From contig NZ_CAKKMS010000002.1 of the NCBI RefSeq assembly GCF_918698245.1, positions 806,001 through 870,000 on the forward strand: DNA of 64,000 nt. The letters are read 5' to 3'. Every line of letters begins with the position of its first letter. Position 1 is the first letter of the stretch. The translations under genes and the position numbers were made by a program. This stretch comes from Pedobacter sp. Bi126. GTDB taxonomy: Bacteria > Bacteroidota > Bacteroidia > Sphingobacteriales > Sphingobacteriaceae. Positions 24,679 to 34,081 of this stretch are shown piece by piece. The notes beneath the pieces are model-generated. The model worked only from the letters and a program-made list of their open reading frames with translations, had not been told where the DNA came from and made no database searches.

Positions 24679-26814
24679 TTACGCTTGTGGCGCTGCTGGT
24701 TTTTCTGGTCTTGGCAATAAAACTTTGCGAGAAAGTTTCATTTTACCTTGTTTATCGATGTCTAATAATTTAACCTCGATTTTATCACCTTCTTTTAATA
24801 CACCATCCATGGTTTCTAAACGTTCCCATGAAATTTCAGAGATGTGCAATAAACCGTCTTTACCTGGCATCACCTCAACAAATGCACCGAATGGCATAAT
24901 TGATTTTACTTTACCTTGGTAAACTTCACCGATTTCTGGCTTAGCTACGATATTACGGATACGGGTAACCGCTGCATCGATAGCTGCTTTGTTATCTGCA
25001 AATACTTCTACAATACCTTTGCCATCAACTTCTTCGATAGAGATTGAAGCACCGGTTTCGCGTTGCATTTCCTGGATAATTTTACCTCCAGGGCCGATAA
25101 TTGCACCGATAAATTCTTTATCAATAGTTAAAGAAACAATACGTGGTGCGTGTGGTTTATAATCTTCGTTAGGTGAGCTGATGGTTTTCTTCATCTCGTT
25201 TAAGATGTGTAAACGACCTTCTTTAGCCTGTAACAAAGCTTTTGTTAAAACTTCGTAAGATAAACCATTGATTTTTAAGTCCATTTGACAAGCAACAATA
25301 CCGTGTTCAGTACCAGTTACTTTAAAGTCCATATCACCTAAGTGATCTTCATCACCTAAAATATCAGAAAGGATTGCATATTTACCGGTTTTCTCATCGG
25401 TAATTAAACCCATTGCGATACCTGAAACTGGAGATTTGATCTTAATACCTGCATCCATTAATGCTAATGTACCAGCACAAACAGTTGCCATTGATGACGA
25501 ACCATTAGATTCTAAGATATCAGAAACAATACGGATGGTATAAGGATTTGCTTCACCTTGAGGCAATACTTTTTTCAATGAACGTTGTGCTAAAGCACCG
25601 TGACCAATTTCGCGACGGCCAGCGCCTCTGTTTGGTCTAACCTCTCCGGTTGAGAAACCAGGGAAATTATAGTGCAATAAGAATTTGTTGTAACCATTAA
25701 AGAAAGCGCCATCAATCATTTGCTCATCATCTTTACTACCTAAAGTAACTGAAGTTAATGATTGTGTTTCGCCACGTGTAAATACAGCCGAACCGTGAGC
25801 AGCAGGTAAATAACCAACTTCACTCCAGATAGGACGAATTTCTGTAGTCTTACGCCCATCTAAACGGATACCTTCATCTAACAATAAGTTTCTGATTGCA
25901 TCGTACTGAACATCATGATAATAATGTTTAGCCATTGCTTTAGTTAAATCTGCAGTATCTTCCGGCATTGCCTCGAAGAATTCGTTAATGATCGCAGTGA
26001 AACCTTCTTTACGGACATCTTTATTGCCACCAGCTTTTGCTACAGCATAAACTTTATCGTAAGTATCAGCATAAACCTTAGCTTTTAAATCAGCATCATG
26101 GTCTTCGTGGCTGTATTCGCGTTTAACGGTTTTGCCAGTAGCCTCAGTTAATTCAACCTGAATAGCGCATTGAACTTTAATTGCATCGTGTGCAAATTTT
26201 AAAGCCTCAACCATTTCGTCTTCCTGAATTTCATCACACTCACCTTCAACCATGCCTATATCGTTAGCCGAACCAGCTACCATAAACTCTAAAGTTGCAC
26301 GCTCTAATTGGCTGGCTAATGGATTGATTACCAATTTACCATCAATTTTAGCAACACGTACTTCAGAAATCGGACCGTTGAAAGGAATATCAGATACTGA
26401 TAATGCAGCTGATGCTGCTAAACCTGCCAAACAATCTGGCATAATATCTTTATCTGCAGAAATTAAAGAAATCATCACCTGTGTATCAGAGTGATAATCA
26501 CTTGGGAACATTGGGCGTAAAGCTCTGTCAACCAAACGAGAGATTAAAACCTCGTAATCAGATAATCTTGCCTCACGACGTAAAAAGCCTCCTGGAATAC
26601 GGCCTGTAGCCGCATATTTTTCCTGATAATCAACCGATAATGGTAAAAAATCAGTACCTGGTTTAGCACCAACAGTTGATACTACAGTTGCTAACAACAT
26701 GGTATCGCCCATTTTTACTACAACCGAACCATCAGCTTGTTTAGCCAATTTACCAGTTTCAATTTCTACAATTCTGCCATCGCCCAAATCGAACGATTTT
26801 TTTATTACATTCAT
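24679..26814 (-). CDS. pnp: Polyribonucleotide nucleotidyltransferase (PNPase)
   Basis: A 711-residue full-length PNPase: two RNase PH domains (first about 1-215, second about 310-540, with [16 protein letters not shown] segment [14 protein letters not shown]), a KH domain near 555-615 ([15 protein letters not shown]) and an S1 domain near 625-695 ([19 protein letters not shown]). It degrades RNA from the 3' end with phosphate in the cytoplasm. It follows rpsO on the same strand after about 180 bp, the widely conserved rpsO-pnp order. A terminator lies between them, so it may also have its own promoter. Confidence 0.97.
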   Translation of the reverse strand: MNVIKKSFDLGDGRIVEIETGKLAKQADGSVVVKMGDTMLLATVVSTVGAKPGTDFLPLSVDYQEKYAATGRIPGGFLRREARLSDYEVLISRLVDRALRPMFPSDYHSDTQVMISLISADKDIMPDCLAGLAASAALSVSDIPFNGPISEVRVAKIDGKLVINPLASQLERATLEFMVAGSANDIGMVEGECDEIQEDEMVEALKFAHDAIKVQCAIQVELTEATGKTVKREYSHEDHDADLKAKVYADTYDKVYAVAKAGGNKDVRKEGFTAIINEFFEAMPEDTADLTKAMAKHYYHDVQYDAIRNLLLDEGIRLDGRKTTEIRPIWSEVGYLPAAHGSAVFTRGETQSLTSVTLGSKDDEQMIDGAFFNGYNKFLLHYNFPGFSTGEVRPNRGAGRREIGHGALAQRSLKKVLPQGEANPYTIRIVSDILESNGSSSMATVCAGTLALMDAGIKIKSPVSGIAMGLITDEKTGKYAILSDILGDEDHLGDMDFKVTGTEHGIVACQMDLKINGLSYEVLTKALLQAKEGRLHILNEMKKTISSPNEDYKPHAPRIVSLTIDKEFIGAIIGPGGKIIQEMQRETGASISIEEVDGKGIVEVFADNKAAIDAAVTRIRNIVAKPEIGEVYQGKVKSIMPFGAFVEVMPGKDGLLHISEISWERLETMDGVLKEGDKIEVKLLDIDKQGKMKLSRKVLLPRPEKPAAPQA

Positions 26815-26942
26815 TTAAATAGAATTATGGTGTGTTTTCCTCTTTCTACACACCGTTGTTTATATATGTATTTGTTTTTGCAAACGAAGATAGGATTAAA
26901 AAAGCCTATCTATAATAAAACCCGTTAAAAAAATTAACAGGG

Positions 26943-26975
26943 AATTAAAAAGCCATTCCCTAAAGAATGGCTTTT
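26943..26975 (-). terminator. Intrinsic terminator of rpsO
   Basis: AAAGCCATTC and GAATGGCTTT (26949-26974) form a 10-bp stem with a 6-nt loop; on the minus strand five T residues follow. It lies 18 bp after the rpsO stop. A further small dyad (CCCGTTAAAAAAATTAACAGGG, 26921-26942) follows it. Confidence 0.85.
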
Positions 26976-26991
26976 ATTGATAAACTTGCGC

Positions 26992-27276
26992 TTATTTTTG
27001 TTTGATGATATCACGAAGCGATAAAGCTTTGATGATAGCACGATAGCGCTCAATATCTTTTTTGTATAGGTAAGCCAAAATACCGCGGCGTTTACCTACC
27101 AATTTTTGAAGTGACAACTGAGTAGAGAAATCTTTACGATTTTTCTTTAAGTGTTCTGTTAAGTGCGCAATACGGTATGTAAATAACGCTACTTGACCTT
27201 CTGCAGAACCAGTGTTGGTTTCTACTTTGCCGTGTTCTTTAAAGATTACAGCTTTTTTCTCTGGACTTAAATACAT
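26992..27276 (-). CDS. rpsO: Ribosomal protein S15
   Basis: A 94-residue S15 with family segments NTGSAEGQVALFTYRI, LTEHLKKNRKDFSTQ and VGKRRGILAYL. It binds 16S rRNA in the platform of the 30S subunit. Length is close to the usual 89. A well-formed promoter lies about 45 bp upstream and a terminator follows, so it is an independent unit ahead of pnp. Confidence 0.97.
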   Translation of the reverse strand: MYLSPEKKAVIFKEHGKVETNTGSAEGQVALFTYRIAHLTEHLKKNRKDFSTQLSLQKLVGKRRGILAYLYKKDIERYRAIIKALSLRDIIKQK

Positions 27277-27320
27277 TCTTGAATAATATTAAAGCAATAA
27301 AAAATTAATTAATTGTGGCG

Positions 27321-27351
27321 CAAAGCTAAAGTTATTTTTGCTTAAAAGCAA
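27321..27351 (-). promoter_or_regulatory. Promoter of rpsO (TTG-N20-TAGCTTTG)
   Basis: On the minus strand TTG (27351-27349) is followed after 20 bp by TAGCTTTG (27328-27321), matching both elements of the Bacteroidota vegetative promoter. The predicted start near 27314 gives a leader of about 38 nt for rpsO. Confidence 0.8.
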
Positions 27352-27393
27352 GAGGTGTTTTTTATTAACTTGAATTAGATAAGTCTGTCGAAA

Positions 27394-27483
27394 AGTCGTC
27401 ATCTCGACTGAAGCGTAGTGAAATGGAGAGATCTATCTTGACAGATTTCTCGACTGCGTTGCACTCCGCTCGAAATGACGACT
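27394..27483. repeat. CGTCATCTCGAC interspersed repeat
   Basis: The element begins AGTCGTCATCTCGACTGAAG and ends CTCGAAATGACGACT, with inner arms GGAGAGATCTAT and ACAGATTTCTC. Related copies lie at 38947-39051 and 55124-55208. The outer 14-bp arms are inverted. It lies in the divergent region upstream of rpsO. Confidence 0.85.
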
Positions 27484-27904
27484 TGAGACTTATAATCTCT
27501 GATATTTAATGCTTTTGACTAAAACACTAATCTCACTATATGACGATCGCACCAGGAAAGATTAAAATTAAATTATCAGAATAAAGATTAAACCGTTACT
27601 TCTTTATCAAAAGACTTAAAGCAATTATATGGCTGGCTTATGGATAAATAATACCCTTCCCTTGTGGCGATTTAAGGGGGCTGGCCCTCAGTCATTGTAA
27701 CCGAGATATGGTTAAGCAAAACACCAAAGAAGTGCTGCTCTGGAGTATGCTTTAAATAAACATTTCACGCTCTTCTGCTATTGCTTCGCGTGGAATTTTA
27801 AATATCATATAAAGTAAGCTTTCCCATTTCATATCATAAATATGGAAAAAGATGACATATATTTACATCAAGACGTCTTTACATCATATATCAAAAGCTA
27901 TTTA
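27484..27904. other. Non-coding stretch with no recognised gene
   Basis: About 420 bp without a supportable gene. I see CACGCTCTTCTGCTATTGCT with CGCGTGG (a 5-bp stem, near 27767-27793), a GC-rich GGGGGCTGGCCC segment near 27675-27687, and a direct repeat TTTACATCA at 27862-27870 and 27878-27886 with a 16-bp period just upstream of the thioesterase promoter box. Confidence 0.5.
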
Positions 27905-27912
27905 TACTTTTG
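27905..27912 (+). promoter_or_regulatory. TAnnTTTG box for the thioesterase gene
   Basis: TACTTTTG matches TAnnTTTG exactly. It overlaps a possible TTG start at 27910, so translation more likely starts at the in-frame TTG at 27928. No clear -33 TTG is present; the direct repeat at 27862-27886 occupies that region. Confidence 0.45.
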
Positions 27913-27927
27913 CAAAAACATTTACCC

Positions 27928-28347
27928 TTGGAAAAGAATCAATACAGCATTTTCGAAAGTGAATTACGTGTCCGCCCGGATGATATAGATATGTTTAACC
28001 ATGTGCATAATAGTAAATACCTTGATTATGTACTGGCAGCTCGTTATGAGCAAATGGAAAAATTCTACGGTATGCCTTGGGAACATTTTACCAAACAGGG
28101 TCTGGGCTGGGTTGTAAGCCATGTTGATATTAATTTTAAACGGCCATTGTTGATGAATGACTTAATGCTGATCAGAACTGGAATCTTAACCATGAATGAT
28201 AAAGGCTGCTCTGTTCAATTCGAAATCGTTAATCAAAAAACTGGCAAAGTAGCTTCAGATGGCATTTTTGATTACGTATTGATTGATTTAACTACTGGTC
28301 GTGGAACAAAGGTCTCAGAAGAAATGATTAAAGCCTACAGTATATAG
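27928..28347 (+). CDS. Acyl-CoA thioesterase (4HBT hotdog fold)
   Basis: About 139 residues, single hotdog domain of the 4-hydroxybenzoyl-CoA thioesterase/YbgC type. Visible motifs are RVRPDDIDMFNHVHNSKYL (with the catalytic aspartate and the HVHN turn), LDYVLAARYEQME and WVVSHVDINFKRPL. It should hydrolyse short or medium acyl-CoA esters; the true substrate is unknown. There is no ATG before the domain, so a TTG start is required: 27928 fits the promoter box, 27910 is the longer option. It stands alone between rpsO and the MATE gene. Confidence 0.82.
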   Translation: MEKNQYSIFESELRVRPDDIDMFNHVHNSKYLDYVLAARYEQMEKFYGMPWEHFTKQGLGWVVSHVDINFKRPLLMNDLMLIRTGILTMNDKGCSVQFEIVNQKTGKVASDGIFDYVLIDLTTGRGTKVSEEMIKAYSI

Positions 28348-28500
28348 CAGGTGATTACACCGATTTAAGGGATTATAGATCCCTGAGTTCCGTGTCTCCG
28401 TGAAAAAAACACTCGTAAATCCAACCTGAATGGTCTGTGAGACATAGATCATAGATCAACAATAAAAAACTAATCACTTCGATAAAAATTAGTCATCTAA
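28348..28500. repeat. Intergenic words of several repeat families
   Basis: GGTGATTACACCGATTTAAG (28352-28371) resembles the serC-serA gap; TTCCGTGTCTCCGTG (about 28386) echoes 12965; TGGTCTGTGAGACA (about 28431) echoes the hairpins at 164-231. No gene is seen in this stretch. Confidence 0.45.
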
Positions 28501-28501
28501 A

Positions 28502-28531
28502 TTTGACAATTCGAAATTTTATCTATCTTTG
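28502..28531 (+). promoter_or_regulatory. Strong promoter of the MATE unit (TTTG-N18-TATCTTTG)
   Basis: TTTG at 28502-28505 and TATCTTTG at 28524-28531 are exact matches to both Bacteroidota promoter elements, with 18 bp between them. Transcription should start near 28538, giving a leader of about 140 nt before the MATE start codon. That leader contains the ten-codon frame at 28554. Confidence 0.85.
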
Positions 28532-28553
28532 TTGCATCAAAAAGACCAGAGCC

Positions 28554-28586
28554 ATGATAGTATCTGCAATCCGTTTGAGGTTCTAA
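28554..28586 (+). CDS. Putative regulatory leader peptide MIVSAIRLRF
   Basis: A ten-codon frame, ATG to TAA, encoding MIVSAIRLRF. It starts about 16 nt after the predicted transcription start and ends 91 nt before the MATE exporter gene. Its last four residues, RLRF, are those of the ErmD leader peptide (MTHSMRLRF...), in which the Arg-x-Arg motif causes macrolide-dependent ribosome stalling. GGTT within its Arg-Phe codons can pair with AACC just after the stop, and CGAGGATTCCCTC follows, so stalling could change downstream folding. The frame and motif are seen directly; drug-responsive control of the exporter is inference. It could be a chance frame. Confidence 0.5.
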   Translation: MIVSAIRLRF

Positions 28587-28677
28587 ATAACCGAGGATTC
28601 CCTCCCTTACAATTTTTAGATATGTACGCTTAAAGGCGTATCATTGGTTTATACATTACACTTTACTTTATTATTAT
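28587..28677 (+). promoter_or_regulatory. Leader region between the short peptide and the MATE gene
   Basis: Contains GAGGATTCCCTC (a 4-bp stem, about 28593-28604) followed by ATTTTTAG, and TACGCTTAAAGGCGTA (5-bp stem, about 28626-28641). These could serve as switchable structures in an attenuation mechanism, but no strong terminator is present. Confidence 0.35.
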
Positions 28678-30102
28678 ATGTCACAGTCAACAAAGACACA
28701 GGGCAAACTTTCGTCTTTTTTCGATATCCTCGTTCAATCTTTAAAAGGTCATGAGGTTGATTTAACTTCAATTAGCATTAAACGCGCAATTATTTTATTG
28801 GCCATTCCGATGATGCTGGAAATGGCTATGGAGTCGGTTTTTGCCTTAGTCGATCTATATTTTGTTGGCCACTTAGAAAATAGTAGCCATGCTATACAAA
28901 CCGTTGGTTTAACAGAATCGGTGTTAACCATTATTTACTCATTGGCCATTGGGTTGAGTATGGCTGCAACCGCGGTGGTTGCCAGGAGAATTGGCGAGAA
29001 AAATCCAGAAGCGGCATCAAAAGCCGGTATGCAGACGATTGTAATTGCGGTTTTCGTTAACATTATAATCAGTATCCTCGGGTTAATTTACGCCAGAGAT
29101 ATTCTATTGCTGATGGGTGCTTCAACTGAAACAGCTGATCAAGGCGTTCCATTTGTTCGGATTATGATGGGTGGAAGTATCATTATTGTACTCTTATTCT
29201 TAATCAATGGGATTTTTCGTGGTGCGGGTAATGCAGCAATCGCAATGCGGAGTTTGTGGATCGCCAATATTGCGAACATCATCCTCTGCCCTATTTTTAT
29301 TAATGGGTTTGGGCCAGTACCGGCATTTGGTTTAACAGGTGCTGCAATTGCCACAACAATTGGTCGTGGTTTGGGCGTTACTTATCAGGTTTACAATTTG
29401 TTTAGTGGTAAAAATATATTAAAAATACGCATTAGTCACTTCTTGCCTGATTTTACCCAGATTAAAGCTATCGTTAAGATTGCTGCTCCGGCTATTTTCC
29501 AATTCGTAATTGCAAGTTGTAGCTGGGTATTTTTAGCAGAACTTGTTGCCACAACTGGTGGTGATACTGGGTCGGCAGGTTACCAAACAGCACTGCGACT
29601 GATGATGTTTTTTATGTTACCCGCCTGGGGACTAAGCAATGCAGCCGCTACTTTGGTTGGTCAGAATTTGGGCGCAGGCCATATAGATCGCGCTGAAAAA
29701 TCAGTATTCCAGACCCTGAAATACATTATTATTTTCATGGCCATAGTAAGTGTACTGTTCTTAACCTGCGGGCATTTGTTCGCGGCATTTTTTACATCAG
29801 ATGAAAATGTGATTGCCGTTGCAAGCGAAGCTTTAAAAATTCTAAGCATTGGTTTTGTGATTTATGGAGCTGCTATGGTATTCAGCAGTGCATTTAATGG
29901 TGCTGGCGATACCTGGACGCCTACCAAAATTAATGTTTTTGCCTTTTGGTTGTTCCAGATTCCTTTTGCTTACTTTTTAGCCAAATTTTTAGAAATGGGC
30001 CCAACTGGTGTTTTTATTGCCATCCCAACAGCCGAAGCAGGTATTGCGATAGCAGCCTATATCTTGTTTAAAAAGGGGAACTGGAAAAAAACGATGGTTT
30101 AG
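28678..30102 (+). CDS. MATE-family multidrug efflux transporter
   Basis: A 474-residue membrane protein with two homologous MatE halves of about six helices each (first about 40-200, second about 265-430). Characteristic segments are IPMMLEMAMESVFALVDLYF, GLSMAATAVVARRIGEKN, FLINGIFRGAGNAAIAM and NAAATLVGQNLGAGHIDRAE. An N-terminal cytoplasmic extension of about 35 residues precedes helix 1. Family members expel cationic drugs or metabolites using sodium or proton gradients; the substrate is not predictable. It is transcribed alone from a strong promoter through a long leader with a putative stalling peptide, which suggests inducible expression. Confidence 0.92.
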   Translation: MSQSTKTQGKLSSFFDILVQSLKGHEVDLTSISIKRAIILLAIPMMLEMAMESVFALVDLYFVGHLENSSHAIQTVGLTESVLTIIYSLAIGLSMAATAVVARRIGEKNPEAASKAGMQTIVIAVFVNIIISILGLIYARDILLLMGASTETADQGVPFVRIMMGGSIIIVLLFLINGIFRGAGNAAIAMRSLWIANIANIILCPIFINGFGPVPAFGLTGAAIATTIGRGLGVTYQVYNLFSGKNILKIRISHFLPDFTQIKAIVKIAAPAIFQFVIASCSWVFLAELVATTGGDTGSAGYQTALRLMMFFMLPAWGLSNAAATLVGQNLGAGHIDRAEKSVFQTLKYIIIFMAIVSVLFLTCGHLFAAFFTSDENVIAVASEALKILSIGFVIYGAAMVFSSAFNGAGDTWTPTKINVFAFWLFQIPFAYFLAKFLEMGPTGVFIAIPTAEAGIAIAAYILFKKGNWKKTMV

Positions 30103-30177
30103 GTTAACCTGAAAACAGAATTTAACCCCAGGTCAATGATGAGCACAAATGAATTTATATTTGTATGTTCTCTGGGC

Positions 30178-30192
30178 ATCTGTGGTTAAAAT
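30178..30192 (-). repeat. AACCACAGAT word after the ABC partner gene
   Basis: On the minus strand AATTTTAACCACAGATG begins 2-3 bp after the TAA of the 30195-31292 gene and continues CCCAGAGAACATAC. This is the only repeat word in the 92-bp convergent gap to the MATE gene. Confidence 0.5.
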
Positions 30193-30194
30193 TC

Positions 30195-31292
30195 TTATTC
30201 TTCTATCCCCTTCAGATCGACTTTATTAAACATAAGCAAGTAGTATAAAATACAACTGACTAACAACACTAAACTGAACAAAAGATAATATTGCGCGAGG
30301 ATTAACCACATGGCAATAAAAAAGAAAAACAGCAACCATTTGAGGTAATTGTCCATATTTAACCGAACGATATACACTAACGCCAATAGGAAAAATAGCC
30401 CGGATAAACTAAACAGAAGCCCATTGGCTATAGCATAGAGGTTAAAGTGAGCGGCTGAAATCAAAAATATCCATTCGGGGATTAATATGATGGCGAAAAT
30501 TAATAACCAATTGAATATTCTTTTATAGGTTGATAGCTGTAGACTCTTGCTGAAATTCATGTATTCAGTTTCAAACTTTAGCAAAGTAAAAACCAAAACT
30601 GCATGGCACAAAACAGACGCCAATAAAGCAACTAATAATATACGTATATCGTAGCCAACATCGGCAAACATCCACAGCATTGCTTTAAAGAAAACAAATG
30701 ACAATAGCTTACACATCAATAACATTAAGGGTTGTTCTTTGAGTAAATGGAATAACGGCCAGCTGAAGAATGGTTTTTTAAATTTTATTCCAAAACGAAC
30801 CGGTTCCCTTTCATTAATTAAAAAACTTAATGTTACCGATTGATAAGTTAGCCACGATAAGCCAAAAATTAAAGCCGAAAAAACAATCAGGATGCAAATG
30901 GCACTAATAAAAAGACTGTAATTGATGCTTAAACCGATGAGCAGAAAAACATAAATAATAACCGGTATGAGAATGGTAAAATATAATCTTAGCCACAATT
31001 TTAGCTGCATATTTTTTTTCAGAGCAGCTGTTTCTTTAATAAAATTATACTTGGTTGATGCTAATTTTTGTTTAATAAAGAAATGAACTTTTGTAGCGTA
31101 TAAAAACCATGAAACAAATACAATAGCAATTCCAACAGGCGATGAAATACCTGCTAATAACAAGGCTTTTTGGTAGCCAATTAATTGCGAAGGCTCTACC
31201 ACACCGAATAAAATATAAATGCCTACCAGAAAAAATCCTGCGTGTTGCTGGTAAAATTCTTTGGCTAAGCTATTGATCAGTAACTTCAGCAT
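30195..31292 (-). CDS. ABC transporter membrane component, probable
   Basis: A 365-residue polytopic protein with about ten hydrophobic segments (for example WLRLYFTILIPVIIYVFLLI and LLFSLSGLFFLLALVYIV). I do not recognise a named family. Its start codon shares a base with the stop of the ABC ATPase gene (TAATG at 31290-31294 on the minus strand), so the two are translationally coupled and probably form one transporter. By analogy with similarly arranged ATPase/membrane pairs it may be an exporter, but the substrate is unknown. It is the last gene of a two-gene unit. Confidence 0.7.
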   Translation of the reverse strand: MLKLLINSLAKEFYQQHAGFFLVGIYILFGVVEPSQLIGYQKALLLAGISSPVGIAIVFVSWFLYATKVHFFIKQKLASTKYNFIKETAALKKNMQLKLWLRLYFTILIPVIIYVFLLIGLSINYSLFISAICILIVFSALIFGLSWLTYQSVTLSFLINEREPVRFGIKFKKPFFSWPLFHLLKEQPLMLLMCKLLSFVFFKAMLWMFADVGYDIRILLVALLASVLCHAVLVFTLLKFETEYMNFSKSLQLSTYKRIFNWLLIFAIILIPEWIFLISAAHFNLYAIANGLLFSLSGLFFLLALVYIVRLNMDNYLKWLLFFFFIAMWLILAQYYLLFSLVLLVSCILYYLLMFNKVDLKGIEE

Positions 31293-31918
31293 TATAGTTG
31301 AATGATTTGTTTGTCAACGATCTGAAATACGGTATCCAATTTTAGTTTATCTGTACTAACTTCCTGGTGCGATGATAAAAGAAAACTCCTTCCCTGTACT
31401 GCTTTTTCCTTGATCAATTGATACAATTTATCTGCCGAAGCCACATCAATGGTAATCAACGGTTCGTCTAAAATATACAAATCAGGGTTGCCAATAAATG
31501 CACAGATCAAAGAAAGCTTTTTGAGCATCCCACTCGAATAACCACCAATTTTATTGTCAAGAAAGGCTGCCATTTCGAAATAAGCTGCAAGGTCTTCGGC
31601 TTGTTTACCCTCTACTTTTCTTGTTTCAACATAAAAATTGATCAGTTCCTGCCCTGTTACAAATAATGGGTACTGTGGTTCGGCTTCGGCAAAACTAATT
31701 TTCGAACGGAATTTTATGGGTTCATTTTTAAGGTTTATTTCATTAAGTGTTACTTCACCTTTGAATGGAATCTGTCCTGATATAATCCGAAATAAGGTCG
31801 ATTTACCGGTTCCGTTCCCTCCTTTTAACCAATGGATTCCGTTATCGATTTTCCATTCGCCAAAGTTTAATACTTCATGGCTGCCATATTTTTTATTGAT
31901 GTTGGTTAAGCTGAGCAA
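31292..31918 (-). CDS. ABC transporter ATP-binding protein
   Basis: A compact 208-residue ATPase counted from a TTG at 31916-31918 (LSLTNINKKYGSHEVLNFGE). It has Walker A GGNGTGKST, the signature YSSGMLKKLSL, Walker B DLYILDEP and the switch histidine in LLSSHQEV. The frame extends another 59 codons upstream, but that part is hydrophobic and cysteine-rich and unlike any ABC N-terminus, so it is treated as non-coding. It supplies ATP hydrolysis for the membrane protein encoded immediately downstream. Confidence 0.85.
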   Translation of the reverse strand: MLSLTNINKKYGSHEVLNFGEWKIDNGIHWLKGGNGTGKSTLFRIISGQIPFKGEVTLNEINLKNEPIKFRSKISFAEAEPQYPLFVTGQELINFYVETRKVEGKQAEDLAAYFEMAAFLDNKIGGYSSGMLKKLSLICAFIGNPDLYILDEPLITIDVASADKLYQLIKEKAVQGRSFLLSSHQEVSTDKLKLDTVFQIVDKQIIQL

Positions 31919-32163
31919 GATGTTTGATTTTAGTTTTGTTTTAGATTTCGTTATGCCTGATTTGTTACTTGCTAAGGCACCTTGCCGGAAAAGTAACAAA
32001 AGCAAACCATCTCTGATAAAATAAACCTGATTGGAACGTACACAGAGTGCAACGGAGTAAAGTAGAAAGCAGGATTGCAGCAACAGAAAAGTCACTGTAT
32101 TTGCTTTTCAAATCAATTGCTTGAAGTAGATATTTTCTAGATTAAAAATTACCTTAAAAAGCA

Positions 32164-32171
32164 TATCTTTG
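32164..32171 (+). promoter_or_regulatory. TAnnTTTG box for lepA
   Basis: TATCTTTG matches TAnnTTTG exactly and ends only 7 bp before the lepA ATG. No good -33 TTG is visible. A start 5-7 bp after the box would give an essentially leaderless lepA mRNA. Confidence 0.5.
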
Positions 32172-32178
32172 CGCAAAG

Positions 32179-33966
32179 ATGAAGCATATACGTAATTTTT
32201 GCATTATTGCACATATTGACCACGGTAAAAGTACTTTGGCTGATAGGTTATTAGAATATACCGAGACGATTTCAAAGCGTGAGGCGCAGGCACAATTGCT
32301 CGATAACATGGATTTAGAGCGTGAGAGAGGCATAACAATTAAAAGTCATGCCATACAAATGAACTATAAAGTTGGTGATATTGAATATAATTTCAACCTG
32401 ATTGATACACCTGGACACGTAGATTTTTCTTACGAAGTTTCACGTTCCATTGCTGCCTGCGAGGGTGCATTGCTTATCGTTGATGCTTCGCAAGGTATTC
32501 AGGCACAGACCATTTCTAACTTATATTTAGCACTTGAACACGACCTTGAAATTATTCCGATTTTAAATAAAATGGATTTACCTGGGGCAATGCCTGAGGA
32601 AGTAAAAGACCAGATTATTGATTTAATCGGATGTAAACGAGAAGATATTATTCCTGCATCGGGTAAAACTGGTATGGGTATTCCTGATATTATCCAGGCC
32701 ATTGTTGACCGTGTTCCTGCTCCGGTTGGTGATCCGGAAGCACCTTTGCAAGCTTTGATTTTCGACTCTGTTTTTAACTCATTCAGGGGAATTATTGCTT
32801 ATTATAAAGTAGTAAACGGCGAAATTAAAAAAGGCGACAAAGTAAAGTTCATTAATACTGGCAAAGAATACCTGGCTGATGAGGTTGGGATTCTGAAACT
32901 GGATATGTCACCACGTAATGTGGTAAAAACCGGAGATGTGGGATACATTATTTCCGGTATTAAAGAAGCCAGAGAGGTAAAAGTGGGTGATACAATTACG
33001 ACTACTGCAAGACCATCTTTAGATTCGATTCAAGGTTTTGAAGAGGTTAAACCAATGGTTTTTGCAGGTATTTATCCTGTTGATACGGATGAGTTTGAAG
33101 AACTTCGCGAAGCCATGCACAAGTTGCAACTCAATGATGCATCTATTGTTTTCGAACCGGAAAGCTCTGCGGCATTAGGCTTTGGTTTCCGTTGTGGATT
33201 CCTTGGTATGTTGCACATGGAGATTATCCAGGAGCGTTTGGAGCGTGAATTCGACATGACGGTTATCACAACCGTTCCCAACGTATCTTACATTGCCCAC
33301 ACTACTAAAGGGGATGAAATTTTTGTAAATAACCCATCTGATTTGCCCGACCCAAGTAAATTGGATTCAGTTGAAGAACCATTTATTAAAGCAAACATCA
33401 TTACCAAAGCTGATTTTGTTGGTCCTGTAATGTCACTTTGTATTCAGAAAAGAGGAACAATTGTAAATCAATCGTATTTAACATCTGATCGTGTTGAGCT
33501 GGTTTTTGAAATGCCAATGGGCGAAATTGTATTTGATTTTTATGATAAATTGAAAACGATCTCAAAAGGCTACGCATCTTTCGACTATCATCAGATTGGT
33601 TATCGTAAATCCGATTTGGTTCGTTTAGATATGTTAATAAATGATGAGCCGGTTGATGCATTATCATCTTTAATCCATAGAAGCAATGCTTACGATTTTG
33701 GAAAGAAAATCTGTGAGAAATTAAGAGAGTTAATCCCTCGTCAACAATTCGAGATTAAAATACAAGCTTCTATCGGTGCTAAAGTTATTGCCCGCGAAAC
33801 ACTGAGTGCTTTACGTAAAGATGTAACGGCTAAATGTTACGGTGGTGATATTTCCCGTAAACGCAAGTTATTGGAAAAGCAGAAAAAAGGTAAAAAACGT
33901 ATGCGTCAGGTTGGAAACGTAGAAATTCCACAAAGTGCATTTATGGCGGTTTTGAAATTAGATTAA
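32179..33966 (+). CDS. lepA: Elongation factor 4 (LepA)
   Basis: A 595-residue translational GTPase. The P-loop AHIDHGKST is at 11-19, with [12 protein letters not shown] (G3) and ILNKMDLP (G4) following. The C-terminal LepA-specific region ends in [22 protein letters not shown]4 binds ribosomes and promotes back-translocation or helps initiation under stress. It stands alone, followed by a word-repeat dyad and then folD. Confidence 0.97.
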   Translation: MKHIRNFCIIAHIDHGKSTLADRLLEYTETISKREAQAQLLDNMDLERERGITIKSHAIQMNYKVGDIEYNFNLIDTPGHVDFSYEVSRSIAACEGALLIVDASQGIQAQTISNLYLALEHDLEIIPILNKMDLPGAMPEEVKDQIIDLIGCKREDIIPASGKTGMGIPDIIQAIVDRVPAPVGDPEAPLQALIFDSVFNSFRGIIAYYKVVNGEIKKGDKVKFINTGKEYLADEVGILKLDMSPRNVVKTGDVGYIISGIKEAREVKVGDTITTTARPSLDSIQGFEEVKPMVFAGIYPVDTDEFEELREAMHKLQLNDASIVFEPESSAALGFGFRCGFLGMLHMEIIQERLEREFDMTVITTVPNVSYIAHTTKGDEIFVNNPSDLPDPSKLDSVEEPFIKANIITKADFVGPVMSLCIQKRGTIVNQSYLTSDRVELVFEMPMGEIVFDFYDKLKTISKGYASFDYHQIGYRKSDLVRLDMLINDEPVDALSSLIHRSNAYDFGKKICEKLRELIPRQQFEIKIQASIGAKVIARETLSALRKDVTAKCYGGDISRKRKLLEKQKKGKKRMRQVGNVEIPQSAFMAVLKLD

Positions 33967-33967
33967 T

Positions 33968-34078
33968 ATAGTATCAAGATACCAGTATTAGGTATTAAGA
34001 TAAAAATATAGTTAAAGCACAGTGATGATTGAGTTGACCATTGGTCTTGATACTTGATTCTCACTACTCGATACTTTT
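33968..34078. repeat. Word-repeat dyad built from AGTATCAAG
   Basis: Left arm AGTATCAAGATACCAGTATT and following AGGTATTAAGATA is the approximate complement of the right arm CTTGATACTTGATTCTCACT and ACTCGATACTTTT (34045-34077). Each arm repeats the word GTATCAAG/CTTGATAC two to three times. It fills the lepA-folD gap. Confidence 0.6.
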
Positions 34079-34081
34079 AGA

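Noticed and set aside
31919..32095. 59-codon extension of the ABC ATPase
   Set aside because: Low-complexity hydrophobic and cysteine-rich residues with no ABC-domain content; the TTG at 31918 begins the normal domain.
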